Below are positions 6,099-6,613 of a stretch of 6,613 bases of DNA, one piece after another. The position numbers were made by a program, and so were the translations under genes. A model generated the notes under the pieces. It saw only the letters and a program-made list of their open reading frames with translations, made no database searches and was not told the DNA's origin. How positions within the stretch are numbered: the first letter of the stretch is position 1; each line of letters starts with the position of its first letter. This DNA is from Candidatus Rokuibacteriota bacterium (lineage in GTDB: Bacteria; JAUVQV01), in NCBI GenBank assembly GCA_030609125.1, contig JAUWCW010000111.1, positions 1-6,613 of the forward strand, given 5' to 3'.

Positions 6099-6404
6099 TT
6101 ATATGAAGAATCCGTATTTCAGCTTGTTGTAGCTCAATAAACATGCAGTAATGGTCAACGCGGCGCCGAAGGCGAATAATCCTGTGTTCTTCCCCGTTTT
6201 CTTCTTTTCCCGGATTGCAGATAACAGTGACAAGGTCATCATGACCAAGGCAACTGAAAGAAAGGTCAGCTTGTGGCTTTGAAGCCACCTGCTCATTGCG
6301 ACGCTTCCCAGGCCCAAACTGACCAGGAGCAGCGACACCTTTCAGCAGAAAGCAAATACCGTTGCAGATACGATCGCGCCGATGTTGCTCAGCACTTTAT
6401 ACAT
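6099..6404 (-). CDS. MerT-like membrane transport protein, candidate selenoprotein (in-frame UGA)
   Basis: Read from ATG at 6404 to TAA at 6101-6099, this gives 101 residues if the TGA at 6344-6342 is decoded as selenocysteine (U21). The ATG has AGGAG seven bases upstream. The product begins MYKVLSNIGAIVSATVFAFC, then U, then KVSLLLVSLGLGSVAM. Three hydrophobic helices are seen (about 8-38, 46-63, 76-91), with a basic loop REKKKTGKN between helices 2 and 3. MerT mercury transporters (about 116 residues, three helices) have Cys-Cys in helix 1 followed by a 'PLVL..LG..G' segment; here Cys20-Sec21 and SLLLVSLGLGS align with that. The second MerT cysteine pair (loop 2-3) is absent; only Cys88 in helix 3 remains. 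Conventional gene finding would give a 79-residue GTG-start product (6338). Decoding would need SelA/B/C/D elsewhere in the genome. A nonsense mutation is the alternative. Confidence 0.68.
6298..6338 (-). promoter_or_regulatory. Candidate bacterial SECIS element (stem-loop after UGA)
   Basis: Starting three bases after the UGA, the transcript can fold into a nearly symmetric stem. GUG (6338-6336) pairs with CGC (6300-6298), followed by a U-U mismatch. CGCU (6334-6331) pairs with AGCG (6305-6302), followed by a GC/A internal loop. UCC (6328-6326) pairs with GGG (6309-6307), followed by a U-U mismatch. GGUC (6324-6321) pairs with GGCC (6314-6311), closing the loop AGUUUG (6320-6315). That is about 14 pairs including wobbles. 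The loop begins 21 bases after the UGA, has G at its second position, and an unpaired U sits four pairs below it. These features are those expected of bacterial SECIS elements bound by SelB. The folding was done by hand. Confidence 0.6.
6342..6344 (-). other. Candidate selenocysteine codon (UGA)
   Basis: The in-frame TGA follows TGC, so the product would have Cys-Sec at the place of the MerT Cys-Cys pair. It is the only stop in the 102-codon frame between the ATG at 6404 and the TAA. Protein similarity to MerT continues on both sides of it. A TGC-to-TGA change needs just one base substitution, so a nonsense mutation must be ruled out by comparison with homologues. Confidence 0.6.
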
Positions 6405-6411
6405 GTATTTT

Positions 6412-6416
6412 CTCCT
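6412..6416 (-). promoter_or_regulatory. Ribosome binding site for the upstream ATG of the MerT-like gene
   Basis: AGGAG on the minus strand, seven bases before the ATG at 6404. It decides the start in favour of the longer frame through the UGA. The internal GTG at 6338 has only AAAG just before it, inside the coding sequence, and no proper site. Confidence 0.65.
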
Positions 6417-6469
6417 GTCTCTGCGGAAATTCAGGGCTTAACTGCGTGGCGCCGTTGTGTGCCGGTCCT

Positions 6470-6501
6470 TGCACGAAGTCTTGGTCTCGGCAGACTTTGC
6501 A
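6470..6501 (-). repeat. Imperfect inverted repeat upstream of the MerT-like gene
   Basis: On the plus strand TGCACGAAGTCT (6470-6481) and AGACTTTGCA (6492-6501) pair over ten positions with a two-base CG bulge and a ten-base spacer. It lies about 65 bases upstream of the MerT-like ATG, in a stretch without a convincing gene. It could be a leader hairpin or an operator for a regulator. No promoter boxes could be assigned with confidence nearby. Confidence 0.35.
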
Positions 6502-6557
6502 CCCAAGGGCAGATCTGAAAGCGTGCCATGTCAGCTGCAGCGCCTTGTGAGACCGCC

Positions 6558-6613
6558 TTATTTCGACGATGCGGATTGTGCAATGCCGGCAAGTGCCTTT
6601 CCTATTTTCAATA
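6558..6613 (-). CDS. Possible C-terminal end of an unidentified gene
   Basis: From the right edge the minus strand reads LKIGKALAGIAQSASSK then TAA (6560-6558), a typical-looking C-terminal tail. Seventeen codons are too few to identify it. A competing frame on the same strand is open from the edge down to TAA at 6399-6397, so the choice of frame is uncertain. If this one is right, about 150 bases without a gene separate it from the MerT-like gene, and that stretch contains the inverted repeat at 6470-6501. Confidence 0.3.
   Translation of the reverse strand, partial: LKIGKALAGIAQSASSK

Noticed and set aside
5812-6288. Longer version (158 residues) of the two-helix membrane protein
   Set aside because: The extra N-terminus lies in another frame of the MerT-like gene and looks like non-coding translation. 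The ATG at 6051 gives a natural membrane protein.
6273-6288. Near-perfect palindrome GTGGCTTTGAAGCCAC
   Set aside because: It lies inside the MerT-like coding region (WLQSH). The spacing is too small for a standard hairpin loop without opening base pairs, and there is no T-run, so a terminator or separate regulatory role is not supported.
6099-6338. 79-residue GTG-start version of the MerT-like protein
   Set aside because: It lacks the metal-binding pair and half of helix 1 and has no ribosome binding site. The ATG at 6404 with AGGAG is in the same frame through one TGA.
1-6613. CRISPR array, tRNA, rRNA, insertion sequence or attachment site
   Set aside because: No spaced direct repeats, tRNA-like cloverleaf, transposase motif or terminal inverted repeats were seen on either strand.

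Overview
The window comes from a GC-rich bacterium. All genes have short bacterial-style spacing and clear Shine-Dalgarno sites. The taxon cannot be fixed from the sequence. A strictly or facultatively anaerobic, selenocysteine-using lineage such as Desulfuromonadales-type Deltaproteobacteria or Synergistetes would fit, but this is only an inference.

Left block (about 1-4086, plus strand, very GC-rich): a tightly packed run of four genes. They are the C-terminal ~455 residues of a DUF885 metallopeptidase-like protein, a 461-residue protein that reads as a circularly permuted ATP-grasp enzyme, a class I SAM-dependent methyltransferase whose ATG overlaps the previous stop (ATGA-type coupling), and a DUF456 membrane protein. 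The middle genes look like a ligase/methyltransferase pair acting on an unknown small molecule or peptide. A hairpin lies at the convergent junction near 4094-4119.

Right block (about 4108-6613, minus strand, visibly lower GC): at least seven short co-oriented genes, read from right to left. They are the end of an unidentified gene at the window edge, a MerT-like three-helix membrane protein, a two-helix membrane protein, a secreted protein of the 'HYA..W / HPHV.EQPF' type, a 79-residue protein of unknown function, a DUF2007 protein, a 41-residue single-pass membrane peptide, and a thioredoxin-fold lipoprotein. Gaps are 0 to about 70 bases, so they probably form one operon.

The main discovery candidate is the MerT-like gene. 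Read from the GTG at 6338 it is a truncated 79-residue ORF. Twenty-two codons upstream there is an in-frame ATG (6404) with a good AGGAG site, and the only interruption is one TGA (6344-6342) directly after a TGC. The product would carry Cys-Sec where MerT proteins carry their first-helix Cys-Cys metal-binding pair. The UGA is followed three bases later by a stem-loop of about 14 pairs with a six-base AGUUUG apical loop 21 bases from the UGA, as expected of a bacterial SECIS element. This suggests a selenocysteine-containing MerT-like transporter sitting in an operon with a periplasmic thioredoxin-like lipoprotein and several uncharacterised envelope proteins. That would be a possible metal or selenium/thiol-handling system. 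A nonsense mutation in a decaying merT-like gene is the main alternative.
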